From Arenicola marina (lineage: Eukaryota; Annelida; Polychaeta; Arenicolidae): a stretch of DNA of 64,000 bases. The translations under genes were made by a program, and so were the position numbers. The stretch is taken from positions 30,808,186 to 30,872,185 of the forward strand of contig OZ025258.1 of the NCBI GenBank assembly GCA_964019135.1, written 5' to 3'. Numbering within the stretch: the stretch's first letter is position 1; each line of letters opens with the position of its first letter. The notes below the pieces were generated by a model. That model did not search any database and was not told where the DNA came from. It saw only the letters and a list, made by a program, of their open reading frames with translations. Positions 33,726 to 46,185 of this stretch are shown here, in pieces.

Positions 33726-36260
33726 CATGTAATATTTTCATCTATGTAAAGCGGAAGTTATGTAACCTGGATGTAAGTTAGGCTTGCTCATTAATTTTAT
33801 ATATGCCTTACCAATAACCTGGAAATATGGTATTTATCTCCGTTGAAAAAATGAAGTATAACGCCAAAAATTTTCCCCGAACTCCTTCCGCCAGTCACGC
33901 TTGTTGCAAGATGGCGTATAATTGCGAAGTCGTGTCCTTGTACCAGAGCCACCATAGTGATGACGTCACCACCTGACAGCATTCATGAAAGGATGCCTGC
34001 ACAAAAACGTCCACCGCCTTTTTTTTATCTCATTTGTCGGAAACATGAAGGTTGGCATAGAGATTCACGTCACGTGCCAGTCATAATCCCATGACGTCAT
34101 GGTTTGAGGACGGATTTTCATCCCGGCGACCCCATTAGCTTTCAGTAGACCGCCCCAAGGCACCCGCACACCATGACAGCGTTAGGTAGGTGGGTAATAT
34201 TGCCCCAGGTCTATTTCGGTTTTTGGAGGGAGTAAAAATTACAGGTTTTCCGAGTATGAAATATTAGTTACATTCAAACTGCTTTAAACCCGGATGGCTT
34301 GGCTAGCGGGCAGGAGAGGTTAGTGATGGCGGCGTGAACGGGGGTTGCGAAGCAGCATTGCGCTGTTAACAAATAGTCATCAACCCCACCGCCTCTGTAC
34401 CATAAAGGTACCATATATGGTAGCATGTATGCCATGGTAGCTCTCAGAAACTGCGCGAACACATACAGTAGGCCTATTAGAAATATTTGCAATTACCCCC
34501 ATATGACGCGCGAACACATTAAGAAATAGTCAGATGCGCTAATCGGAATCGTGTTAGAAATATTTACATACTTTACCTGCCTATATTTAGCAGTTAGACC
34601 GGAACCTGCATCTACGTCACTTAGCGTGGAAATTATGGCTTCGGTCGTTCAGGGTTGATTCCCGAGTACAGCTTTCATGTTCCACACAATTTACACAACC
34701 ACACTAATTGCTTCCATAGATTCCATGGGTTTATTATACGTTAATTAACCCATGAGCTGGCCTTTGAGGCGTACATGTAGCTATTGTATTTGCTTTTGTG
34801 TTCTGGAACCATTTGTTCAACAATATGTTCAGATTTGATGCCGATAAGGTCTGGGAAAAAGTGCAATTGCTTACTATGGAACATTTTCCAATAAAAATAA
34901 TAATAATAATATATTGAATGTTCTATTTATGTTTTCATGGACATAACATAGATATACAAATCCATATGAAACCGACATTTGATATTCTTCCCAAAATAAT
35001 TGGATACCCTTTTCTGGTTAGTTTTGCGCTCTGAGCTATATGTTACTTCGCTATGCTAAACTAGGCTAATTAGAGATAATTCATTTGCGACCGCATGCGA
35101 CCGTGAAACGTGTTTGGAACAAATGAAGAGGATTAATTTAATGAGAATTTTTAGCAATGAGTCAGGACGGAATGTCTAGACAGTTTATACTCCAAGCCTG
35201 ATACCAAATGTAATATTCACATGGTTGTGGTCGGTACAGAGACAGACCCTAAATGTAATATTCACATGATTGTCGTCGATACAGAGACAGACCCTAGTGT
35301 CGCCATGACAACCATGATGGGGCACTGTGGTTTATCCCCTCTACGCATGACTCTGGACTTCGTAATAAGCGACTTTAATTACTTTGTTTGTCCAATGCAC
35401 TCGTGGGTAACCTTGGCAACATGAGCCAATGGGTTGTTTGAGACACGGAAAGTGATTGGGTCGCAGCGGATTTTTTGCAATTTAATTATTTTTTTAAATA
35501 TTGCTCGACAGCTGTGCTTAAGCCTGATACGAATAAGCTTATCTGGGACTGACAGAGCTTGCTATGTCCTGCTGCTTATTCCTGACTAATCATAGCATTA
35601 ACTCGTTGCAGCAACACATATATGTCATGATTTCGGATGATAATTTGATGATTAAATGCCCATATCAAGAGCCCTATGCCCGACCCACGTAGGAACCTAT
35701 GATTTCTCAGATACCCTCCCAGAGACCTACCGAAGGACCGCTACCCATGCCCGTCGGAAAGCGGGGGGGGGGGGGGCACGTTAAGACGTGTTGGCACCCT
35801 CCTGCAATACCGACTTGAACGAGATTCAGCGTGGGTGTATGGGGAGTTCGGGGTGAGGGAGTCCCCCATATCATGTATCCGGCTGGTTTAGTCTTTCTCA
35901 GTCGCAGCGAGGTTTTCGCGTCTAGTATCGGCTGACCGGGCAATCAGGAAGACTAGTTTTCTCATCTCTCACTCTCCGGAGGCCTTCTATCCTCTCTTCC
36001 TCGTTACTATTACCCTCTCCCCCTTCCACTCCGCCACCTTCTTCACCCGACCAATCTCATCAGTCGCTCAAAGCTCCTCTTGTACTCTTGCACCACCATC
36101 GCATACACTGTTCAGTCCTTCCACCCAACCCCCTACGGTCCCTGTACCACCCCCACCCCCCATATCCTGGACCCTCCCTTTCCCCAGCCACCCATCATGT
36201 TGCTCCGCGCCCTCCCAACCCCCATTGCCCTCCACAGTCTCTCCTACCGACTCTCCTCGA
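33726..36260. other. intergenic stretch
   Basis: No supported gene. CRE palindromes TGACGTCA occur at about 33959 and 34092. A 46-bp imperfect tandem duplication at about 35203-35295 has units containing AATGTAATATTCACATG and ACAGAGACAGACCCTA. A G-run lies at 35763. Confidence 0.5.
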
Positions 36261-36261
36261 T

Positions 36262-38449
36262 TCTCTCCTCCCCGTCCTTCCATTTCCCTCCGCCCCACCC
36301 TGCTGTCCTTCCATTTCTATCCACCCCACCCTGCCCGTCCTTCCATTTCCCTCGACTCCCCCTTGCCCGTCCTTCCATTTCCCTCTACCGCACCCTGCTG
36401 TCCTTCCATTTCTCTCCACCAACACTGCTCGTCCTTACATTTCCCTCCACCCACCCTGCCCGTCCTTCAATTTCTCTCTACCCCACCCTGCTGTCCTTCC
36501 ATTTCTCTCCACCAACACTACTCGTCCTTCCATTTCCCTCCACCTCACCCTGCCCGTCCTTCCATTTCCCTCGACTCTCCCTTGCCCGTCCTTCCATTTC
36601 CATCGGCCCCACCCTGCTGTCCTTCCATTTCTCTCCACCCACCCTGCTGTCCTTCCATTTCTCTCCACCCCATACGGCTTGCCCTTTTATTTCCCTCGAC
36701 CCCACCCTGCCCATCCTTCCATTTCCCTCGACCCCAGCCTGCTGTCCTTCCATTTCTCTCCACCCCATACGGCTCGTCGTTTCATTTCCTTCCACCCCAC
36801 CCTGCCCGTCCTTCCATTTCCCTCGACTCCTCCTTGCCCGTCCTTACATTTTCCTCGACCCCACCCTGCTGTCCTTCCATTTCTCTCTACCCCATACGGC
36901 TCGCCCTTTTATTTCTCTCCACCTCAACCTGCCCGTCCTTCCATTTCCCTCGACCCCACCCTGCTGTCCTTCCATTTCTCTCCACCCCATACGGCTCGCC
37001 CTTTTATTTCCCTCCACCCCACCCTGCCCGTCCTTCCATTTCCCTCGACCCCAGCCTGCTGTCCTTCCATTTCTCTCCACTCCATACGGCTCGCCCTTTT
37101 ATTTCTCTCCACCTCAACCTGCCCGTCCTTCCATTTCCCTCGACCCCACCCTGCTGTCCTTCCATTTCTCTCCACCCCATACGGCTCGCCCTTTTATTTC
37201 CCTCCACCCCACCCTGCCCGTCCTTCCATTTCCCTCGACCCCAGCCTGCTGTCCTTTCATTTCTCTCCACCCACACTGCTCGTCGTTTCATTTCCTTCCA
37301 CCTCACCCTGCCCGTCCTTCCATTTCCCTCCACCTCACCCTGCCCGTCCTTCCATTTCCCTCGACTCCCCCTTGCCCGTCCTTCCATTTCCCTCGACTCC
37401 ACCCTGCTGTCCTTCCATTTCTCTCTACCCCATACGGCTCGCCCTTTTATTTCTCTCCACCTCAACCTGCCCGTCCTTCCATTTCCCTCGACCCCACCCT
37501 GCTGTCCTTCCATTTCTCTCCACCCCATACGGCTCGCCCTTTTATTTCCCTCCACCCCACCCTGCCCGTCCTTCCATTTCCCTCGACCCCAGCCTGCTGT
37601 CCTTCCATTTCCCTCCACCCCACCCTGCCCGTCCTTCCATTTCCCTCGACCCCAGCCTGCTGTCCTTCCATTTCTCTCCACCAACACTACTCGTCCTTCC
37701 ATTTCCCTCGACGCCACCCTGCTGTCCTTCCATTTCTCTCCACCCCACACTGCTCGTCGTTTCATTTCCCTCGACCCCACCCTGCTGTCCTTCCATTTCT
37801 CTCTACCCCATACGGCTCGCCCTTTTATTTCTCTCCACCTCAACCTGCCCGTCCTTCCATTTCCCTCGACCCCACCCTGCTGTCCTTCCATTTCTCTCCA
37901 CCCCATACGGCTCGCCCTTTTATTTCCCTCCACCCCACCCTGCCCGTCCTTCCATTTCCCTCGACCCCAGCCTGCTGTCCTTCCATTCCCCTCCACCCCA
38001 CCCTGCCCGTCCTTCCATTTCCCTCGACCCCAGCCTGCTGTCCTTCCATTTCTCTCCACCAACACTACTCGTCCTTCCATTTCCCTCGACCCCACCCTGC
38101 TGTCCTTCCATTTCCCTCGACCCCAGCCTGCTGTCCTTCCATTTCTCTCCACCCCATACGGCTCGCCCTTTTATTTCCCTCCACCCCACCCTGCCCGTCC
38201 TTCCATTTCCCTCGACCCCAGCCTGCTGTCCTTCCATTTCTCTCCACCCACACTGCTCGTCCTTCCATTTCCCTCCACCTCACCCTGCCCGTCCTACCAT
38301 TTCCCTCGACTCCCCCTTGCGCGTCCTTCCATTTCCCTCGACCCCACCCTGCTGTCCTTCCATTTCCCTCCACCCACCCTGCCCGTCCTTCCATTTTCTT
38401 CCACCCCACCCTGCACGTCGTTTCACTTCCCCCCGCCCTTCACCCCACC
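36262..38449 (+). repeat. C-rich minisatellite, about 32-bp unit, about 68 copies
   Basis: Units follow CCCTGCCCGTCCTTCCATTT plus CCCTCGACCCCA, with recurrent variants CTGCTGTCC and ATACGGCTCGCCCTTTTATT arranged in longer repeated blocks of three to six units. The plus strand has few purines and no stops in any phase. Because 32 is not a multiple of three, all three plus frames stay open (up to 862 codons), so these ORFs are artefacts of composition. Confidence 0.95.
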
Positions 38450-38451
38450 CA

Positions 38452-38525
38452 GGTGCCTCCATGGTGTAGTGGTTGGCGATTAGACCGACGATCAATAGGT
38501 ACTGGGTTCGAATCCCGGCCTGCAT
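38452..38525 (+). mobile_element. tRNA-like SINE head at the array edge
   Basis: An A-box-like TGGTGTAGTGGTTGGCG is followed by a perfect T-arm CTGGGTTCGAATCCCGG. The 5' and 3' acceptor halves do not pair and no anticodon stem forms, so this is a tRNA-derived fragment and not a functional tRNA. Confidence 0.55.
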
Positions 38526-41454
38526 TTCCCTTTACCCCACCCTGCCCCTACATCCCTTTACCCTACCCTACCCTACATCCCTTTCCCCCACCTCACCCCG
38601 TCACCCACCCGCCGCATCCCCCACGTACCCTCTACCACCCCACGTATACCCTCTACGCCCTCTCCTAAGCAACCTCTACTCCATGCCCCCCTAACATACC
38701 CTCCCCCACGTACTCCCCACACCCCGCCCCACCTCGTACCCCCCTCGACATCACAGGGGCCTGATTGCTTGACCGCGGCCTCATTTAAATATCCAATAAC
38801 GAGGGATTTACGTTTCGTTTGCCAGCGACATCCGCCGCCTGACGGGACGCCCGTGAACCAACCAGTGACGTCGCAGATTGCCATGCCGACCCACTGGTCC
38901 GCACGACAAATTGCTTCCTCCACGAAGAATCGTGAGGAGGGGAGGGGTGAAGGGGCGACAGGGGAGGGGGGAGGGATTGACAGGGGAGGGGGGGAGGGGG
39001 AGGGGGGCACAGGGTAGGGGAGATAAGGGAGGAGATGGGCGACAAGAGAGCGGAGTTGCGACAGGGGGGGGGGAGTGGCGACAGGGGCGGGGTGGGGGGG
39101 GGGGGGAGAGGAGTGGCGATAGTGACGGGGGTTGGGAGGTGTAGGTGCGGTTTGATGGAATGTGGTGGCCCCAATTACGATGCATCCCTGGCTTCACCTA
39201 ACTTCCCGCGCCAATGCATATATGGCCATAGGGTTCTCATGGTATTGGCTTGGTGCCTAGAACTTTCTTGGCAGAATAAAAAACATTCTAATGATTTCAG
39301 TAAAAGTAATAAACTCAGCAAAGCTGCAAAAAATTATGGTTCCGTCGCACCATATATATATGCACAACCCATTTCACCAAGAGTAACACTCGTAACCCTA
39401 CATTATTCACATACTACTTTGAACCCTAGCAACCGACGTAAGTGTTATATGGCAATTGTTAAGGTGCGGTCATTTTGAACGAGTATTTTTAGTCTCGCAG
39501 TCGTGCAAATATACATTCTTTTTTCGTTCTCCTTTGGCCCAGTGAAGTATTTTTTGATTTTATTTTATTATAACTCTCAGCCGCCAGGGTGATGTGCCTT
39601 GTTTTACTATGAGAACGTTACGATGTGTTTGTGACATGATCCCTAAATCTCTATGTATAGGGTTTCTCGTTGAATCTCGCCATTCTGTAATGACGTGTCT
39701 TAATTTTCGGTCTATTTTAACATGGAGGCAACGTCTCCTCTTGGTCTTCCCCAAGACAAAAGAATTTGAAACGAAAACTGAAACAAAGACGATTCCCGAC
39801 ATCTCTTCAACCCACCCACATCAATTATTCTGATTCCGTTTGACAGGACATATAGTAGTACAGTGTATATGTAACTCAGCAATACTGCAAAACGACGCCT
39901 ACCGCCAGGTGTCTCATTGTCATGTATCATCATCATGGATCAATCTCGACCCCACCGCGAGGGACGAGGTAGGGAGGGGTGGGGGGATAGGGTGGTGGGA
40001 TGGGGTGGGGGGATGGAGTGATATCACCCTATATGTACCACCACTGCACCCTCTGCAACCGTCTCCGCCTGGTTTTCATGATCTTCTCATAATGCGCCGG
40101 TTTGACACGCACATTAAGCAAGGTAAATAAACTAAGGATATTGTGAAGACTTGGTCTTTATTACGGCAGGCCTATCGTGTTTGCCCACGCAAGCATCGCA
40201 CGCTTAATCCCACCAGTAAAAAGGCACCGAGTATTAGCGAGCAATCCCCACCCCACCACACCCCTACCCCCCCCCCCCCATTCACCGCTATCCCGCCCCC
40301 ACCCCATCTAATACCCTTGCACTCTCGCCCCACCCCTAGATCCCCGTTGCCTGCCACCGCCCCCTCCCTCCCCCGCCACCCCGCCTCCTCCCATCGCCCA
40401 CCCTGCCGTAACCGATGACACTAATCACCACGGCTTTTCTAAACAAGTGATTACTACCCATGTTCCGGGTTGTCGCTGGGGTGCCTTTATGAACCGACAC
40501 AACCTTTGCGCCATCCACCCATGTTGGTTCCCATACACATTTAGTATATTAGGCACACTTCCGGCATGTGTCGATATTGTATAGGCGGCAGGTAAGATAG
40601 GAGAGAGAGTGGGGAGGGAAGGGGGGGGGGGGGGAGCAATTGGAAAGCGGGAGGGAACAAAAACCTGGCGATAGAGGGTTCCATTGATGGGGCCGAGTTG
40701 GGGTGGGGGCTAGGCTGGTCATGGTTCGGAAGCTAGGGTAACATGGAGTAGATTGGCACGGGAAAATACGGGGCATGAGGCACTCTACCGGAGGGTTCGA
40801 CTGCGACAGGGCCGTGCGGGGCGAGCTAGAAGGGACGAGACATTAGGGATTGCCCTACTCATGGCTTATGACGAAACAAAACACTGGCAGCTCACGGCAG
40901 CACGTGGCCGCAGCCGGGGGATGCCTACCGAGGGATGCCTCGTAAAGCTGAGCCACGGCGGGGCTATTGGCAAAATTGTGGCCACTTCGATGACAAGCAT
41001 CTCGCGCCCTAAAACTCATGAACCAGTGGGGACCTCCGCCCCCTTCCGGTCGCCTCCCTGCCTCGCCCCCGCCCTCCCCCGCCCCCTCATCTCGGTGCCC
41101 CATTACTCCATACGGCGTACCCTTTGACAACCATTACGCACCCCCACCCCCCTCCCCCCACGCACCCCTTCGAATACACTTTTCCATATCCCATTCAGAG
41201 GCCCGACGCCACTCAGTCATTCTTCAGACAGCAGCAGTGATCCGCTAGATCCCCCACCATCCACCCCCAGCCCACTCACCCCCTGCTAAAAAGCGCCCAC
41301 TTCCCGCGTGGCTTCAGCCCCAGCTTTAGCCGCGCCGTTTGATCCTCAGTGATCACTGGTCGATTACACGAAAAATTTTCCCGACCGAAGGCATTATGGG
41401 TTCCCCCGGCTGCCCATCATCTTTCTCTCCCCTCTCTCCCCTACCACCAGGGGG
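38526..41454. other. gene-poor, strand-asymmetric GC-rich stretch
   Basis: C-rich to 38760, G-rich at 38935-39140, mixed, then G-rich at 39970-40020 and C-rich at 40245-40400 and 41040-41300. Many homopolymer runs. No conserved ORF is recognised in any frame. Confidence 0.5.
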
Positions 41455-43752
41455 TTTCTTGCTTTTCATTCTCTCTGCTCTCTCTCTCTTGCCTTCGCTC
41501 TCTCTCTCTCTATACTTCTCGCCTTCTCTCACTTCCCCTCTCTCTCTATGTTTCTCGCCTGCTCTCACTTCCCCTCTGTGCTTCTCGCCTTCTCTCACTT
41601 CCCCTCTCTATGCTTCTCGCCTTCTCTCACTTCCCCCCTCTATGCTTCTCGCCTTCTCTCATTTCCCCTCTCTATGCTTCTCGCCTTCTCTCACTTCCCC
41701 TCTCTATGCTTCTCGCCTTTTCTCACGTCTCCCTATTCTTCTTGCCTTCTTTCACTTCACCTCTCTATGCTTCTCACCTTAACTCACTTCCCCTCTCTAT
41801 GCTTCTCGCCTTCTCTCACTTCCCCTCTCTATGCTTCTCGCCTTCCTTCACTTCCCCTCTCTACGCTTCTCGCCTTGTCTCACTTCCCCTCTCTATGCTT
41901 CTCGCCTTCTCTCACTTCCCCTCTCTACGCTTCTCGCCTTCTCTCACTTCCCCTCTCTATGCTTCTTGCATTCTCTCACTTCCCCTTCTACGCTTCTCGC
42001 ATTCTCTCACTTCTACTCTCTATGCTTCTCGCCTTCTCTCACTTCCCCTCTCTATGCTTCTCGCCTTCTCTCACGTCTCCCTATTTTTCTTGCCTTCTTT
42101 CACTTCACCTCTCTATGCTTCTCACCTTAACTCACTTCCCCTCTCTATGCTTCTCGCCTTCTCTCACTTCCCCTCTCTGTGCTTCTCGCCTTCTCTCACT
42201 TCCCCTCTCCATGCTTCTCGTCTTCTCTCACTTCCCCTCTCTATGCTTCTCGTCTTCTCTCACTTCCCCTCTCTATGCTTCTTGCCTTCTCTCACTTCCC
42301 CTCTCTATGCTTCTCGCCTTCTCTCACTTCCTCTCTCTATGCTTCTCGCCTTCTCTCACTTCCCCTCTCTATGCTTCTCGCCTTCTCTCACTTCCCCTCT
42401 CTATGCTTCTCGCCTTCTCTCACTTCCCCTCTCTGCGCTTCTCGCCTTCTCTCACTTCCCCTCTCTATGCTTCTTGCCTTCTCTCACTTCCCCTCTCTGT
42501 GCTTCTCGCCTTTTCTCACTTCCCCTCTATGCTTCTCGCCTTCTCTCACTTCTCTCTATGCTTCTCGCCTTCTCTCACTTCCCCTCTCTATGCTTCTCGC
42601 CTTCTCTCACTTCCCCTCTCTATGCTTCTCGCCTTCTCTCACTTCCCCTCTCTGCGCTTCTCGCCTTCTCTCACTTCCCCTCTCTATGCTTCTTGCCTTC
42701 TCTCACTTCCCCTCTCTGTGCTTCTCGCCTTTTCTCACTTCCCCTCTATGCTTCTCGCCTTCTCTCACTTCTCTCTATGCTTCTCGCCTTCTCTCTATGC
42801 TGCTCACCTTCTCTCACTTCCCCTACCTGTGCCTCACGCCTTCTCTCACTTCCCCTATCTATGCTTCTCGCCTTCGCTCACTTTTCCTATCAATGCTTCT
42901 CGCCTTCTCTCACTTCCCCTCTCTGTGCGTCTCGCCTTCTCTCACTTCCCCTCTCTGTGCTTCTCGCCTTCTCTCACTTCCCCTCTCTATGCTTCTCGCC
43001 TTCTCTCTATGCTTCTCGCCTTCTCTCACTTCGCCTCTCTATGCTTTTCGCCTTCTCTCACTTCTCCTCTCTATACTTCTCGCCTTCTCTCACTTCCCTC
43101 TCTCTCTATGCTTCTCGCCTTCTCTCACTTCCCCTCTCTACGCTTCTCGTCTTCTCCCACTTCCCCTCTCTATGCTTCTTGCCTTCTCCCACTTCCCCTC
43201 TCTATGCTTCTTGTCTTCTCTCTATGCTTCTCGTCTTCTCTCACTTCCCCTATCTATGCTTCTCGTCTTCTCTCACTTCTCTCTATGCTTCTTGCCTTCT
43301 CTCACTTCCCCTCTCTATGCTTCTCGCCTTCTCCCACTTCCCCTCTCTATGCTTCTTGTCTTCTCTCACTTCTCTCTATGCTTCTCGCCTTCTCTCACTT
43401 CCCCTATCTATGCTTCTCGTCTTCTCTCACTTCTCTCTATGCTTCTTGCCTTCTCTCTCTTCCCCTCTCTGTGCTTCTCGCCTTCTCTCACTTTCCCTAC
43501 CTGTGCTTCTCGCCTTCTCTCACTTCCCCTATCTATGCTTCTCGCCTTCGCTCACTTTTTCTCTCTATGCTTCTCGCCTTCTCTCACTTCCCCTCTCTAT
43601 GCTTCTCGCCTTCTCTCACTTCGCCTCTCTATGCTTCTCGCCTTCTCTCACTTCTCCTCTCTATACTTCTCGCCTTCTCTCACTCCCCCCTCTCTCTATG
43701 CTTCTCGCCTGCTCTCACTTCCCCTCTCTATGCTTCTCGCCTTCTCTCAACC
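41455..43752 (+). repeat. T/C-rich minisatellite, 32-bp unit, about 72 copies
   Basis: The unit is TTCTCTCACTTCCCCTCTCT plus ATGCTTCTCGCC, with variants CTTGCC, CTGTGC and shortened CTTCTCTCTATG units. It is nearly purine-free on the plus strand, so all three plus frames are open (532 to 832 codons). The array ends in a C-run at 43750 and is not related in sequence to the 36-kb array despite the same unit length. Confidence 0.95.
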
Positions 43753-43779
43753 CCCCCCCCCCCCACCTCGCCTCCCTTT

Positions 43780-43890
43780 GTGACATCGATACAACAACAT
43801 GGTGTTCGATCCCCACTGCCGTCGTGGTCTGTGAACAGCGCTCATAACGACCTGGGCTCACGAGCCAGTCTGGACGCCGACATAGGCGCG
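43780..43890 (+). mobile_element. possible SINE fragment
   Basis: B-box-like GTGTTCGATCCCC is followed by ACCTGGGCTCACGAGCCAGTC and GGACGCCGAC, which resembles the post-tRNA tail of the other SINEs. No A box is visible. Confidence 0.35.
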
Positions 43891-44368
43891 GGGGGGGGGG
43901 GGGGGGGGCAAAGAGAGGGGGTGGGGGCAGGGGGATGAGATAACGAGATAGTCTGATATATGCAAGTCACTGACCGGATGGCAAAGCATATGAACTGATG
44001 GACACGATTCTACGACTTATGGATTTTCCTCTATTCATAATTTTGAGACATTGTGCATGGGGTCCAGCACTTACCGCGTATGTGTGTGTGTGTGGGAGGC
44101 GGGGGGGGGGGCAAATATCCAATATATCCAGTATATAGATCGTTATGAAATTTCCCACGACCATATAAAATAGTCTTGGAGGCAGCAACAAGAACAGCGA
44201 TATTTGTTGGACATCATGAAGGACAAAAAACAGTAGGATCAATGAAAGAAATGATAATACAATAATAATAATTTTACATTAAACAATGATATATATAAGC
44301 ATTAACAGTAGCTTCACTAAAGAAAAGCTATATCACATTAAAATCTGGAGCGAAAAACTTTGAAGAAC

Positions 44369-44910
44369 TGACCAATCACAACTGATGGATCCCACGAGGT
44401 AACCAATTACAACTGATGGTTTCTACGTGCTAACCAATTACAACTGATGGGCCCCAAGAGCTAACCAATCACAACAGATGGATCCCATGAGCTAACCAAT
44501 TACAACTGATGGGTCCCATGGGCTAACCAATCACAACAGAGGGATCCCACGAGCTAACCAATCACAACAGAGGGATCCCATGAGTTAACCAATCACAACA
44601 GGTGTATCCCATGAGCTAACCAATCACAGCAGAGGGATCCCATGAGTTAACCAATCACAACAGGTGTATCCCATGAGCTAACCAATCACAGCAGAGGGAT
44701 CCCATGAGCTAACCAATCACAACAGAGGGATCCCATGAGTTAACCAATCACAACAGGTGTATCCCATGAGCTAACCAATCACAGCAGAGGGATCCCATGA
44801 GCTAACCAATCACAACAGAGGGATCCCATGAGCTAACTAATTACAGTCGACAGGCCCAAAGAGCCAAGCAATTACAACTTACAACTGATGGGCCCCACGA
44901 GCTAACCAAT
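44369..44910 (+). repeat. 31-bp CCAAT minisatellite, array 1
   Basis: About 17 units of AACCAATCACAACAGAGGGA plus TCCCATGAGCT. Nearly every unit carries CCAAT, most as AACCAATCA. Confidence 0.93.
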
Positions 44911-45259
44911 CATTTTGAGACATTGTGCATAGGGTCCAGCACTTACCGCGTATGTGTGTGTGTATTGGAGGCGGGGGGGGGGGGGGGCAAATATCCAATA
45001 TATAGATCGATATGAAATTTCCCACGACCATATAAAATAGTCTTGGAGGCAGCAACAAGAACAGCGATATTTGTTGGACATCATGAAGGACAAAAACAGT
45101 AGGATCAATGTAAGAAATGATAATACAATGATAATAATTTTACATTAAACAATGATAATAATTTTACATTAAACAATGATATATATAAGCATTAACAGTA
45201 GCGTCACTAAAGAAAAGCTAGGTCACATTAAAATCTGGAGCGAAAAACTTTGAAGAACT

Positions 45260-45867
45260 GACCAATCACAACTGATGGATCCCACGAGGTAACCAATTAC
45301 AACTGATGGTTTCTACGTGCTAACCAATTACAACTGATGGGCCCCAAGGGCTAACCAATCACAACAGATGGATCTCATAAGCTAACCAATCGCAACAGAG
45401 GGATCCTATTCGCTAACCAATCAAAACAGAAGAGTCCAATTAGCTAACCACTCACAACAGAGGGATCCCAAGAGCTAACCAATCCCAACAGAGGGATCCC
45501 ATGAGCTAACCAATTACAACTGATGGGTCCCATGGGCTAACCAATCACAGCAGAGGGATCCCACGAGCTAACCAATCACAACAGAGGGATCCCACAAGCT
45601 TACCAATCACAACAGAGGGATCCCATGAGCTAATCAATCACAACAGAGGGATCCCATGAGCTAACCTATCACAACAGAGGGATCCCATTTGTTAACCAAT
45701 CACAACAGGTGGATCCCATGAGCTAACCAACCACAGCAGAGGAATCCCATGAGCTAACCAATCACAACAGAGGGATCCCATGAGCTAACTAATTACAGTC
45801 GACAGGCCCAAAGAGCTAAGCAACTACAGCTTACAACTGATGGGCCCCACGAGCTAACCAATCATTT
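45260..45867 (+). repeat. 31-bp CCAAT minisatellite, array 2
   Basis: About 20 units of the same consensus. It starts with the same variant units (GATGGATCCCACGAGG, GATGGTTTCTACGTGC) as array 1, showing block-wise duplication. Confidence 0.93.
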
Positions 45868-46185
45868 TGAGACATTGTGCATGGGGTCCAGCACTTACCG
45901 CGTATGTGTGTGTGTATTGGAGGCGGGGGGGGGGGCAAATATCCAATATATAGATCGATATGAAATTTCCCACGACCAAATAAACTAGTCTTGGAGGCAG
46001 CAACAAGAACAGCGATATTTGTTGGACATCATGAAGGACAAAAAACAGTAGGATCAATGGAAGAAATGATAATAGAATGATAATAATTTTACATTAAACA
46101 ATGATATATATAAGCATTAACAGTAGCGTCACTAAAGAAAAGCTAGATCACATTAAAATCTGGAGCGAAAAACTTTGAAGAACTG

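Noticed and set aside
37004-38152. 382-codon minus-strand ORF rich in Gly/Arg/Lys
   Set aside because: Antisense reading of the C-rich minisatellite.
38452-38525. Candidate tRNA gene
   Set aside because: The T-arm is perfect, but the acceptor halves do not pair and there is no anticodon stem.
36080-38668. 862-, 793- and 752-codon plus-strand ORFs, proline/serine-rich
   Set aside because: All three frames are open at once because the C-rich repeat unit has no stops in any phase. There is no start context, signal or domain.
41349-43938. Long Leu/Ser-rich plus-strand ORFs up to 832 codons
   Set aside because: Same explanation for the T/C-rich 32-bp array: pyrimidine-only sequence cannot form stops.
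43967-46057. Three similar minus-strand ORFs (MILLFFVLHD-type)
   Set aside because: They are the same repeated 330-bp block. They cross (GT)n and G-runs and have no domain.
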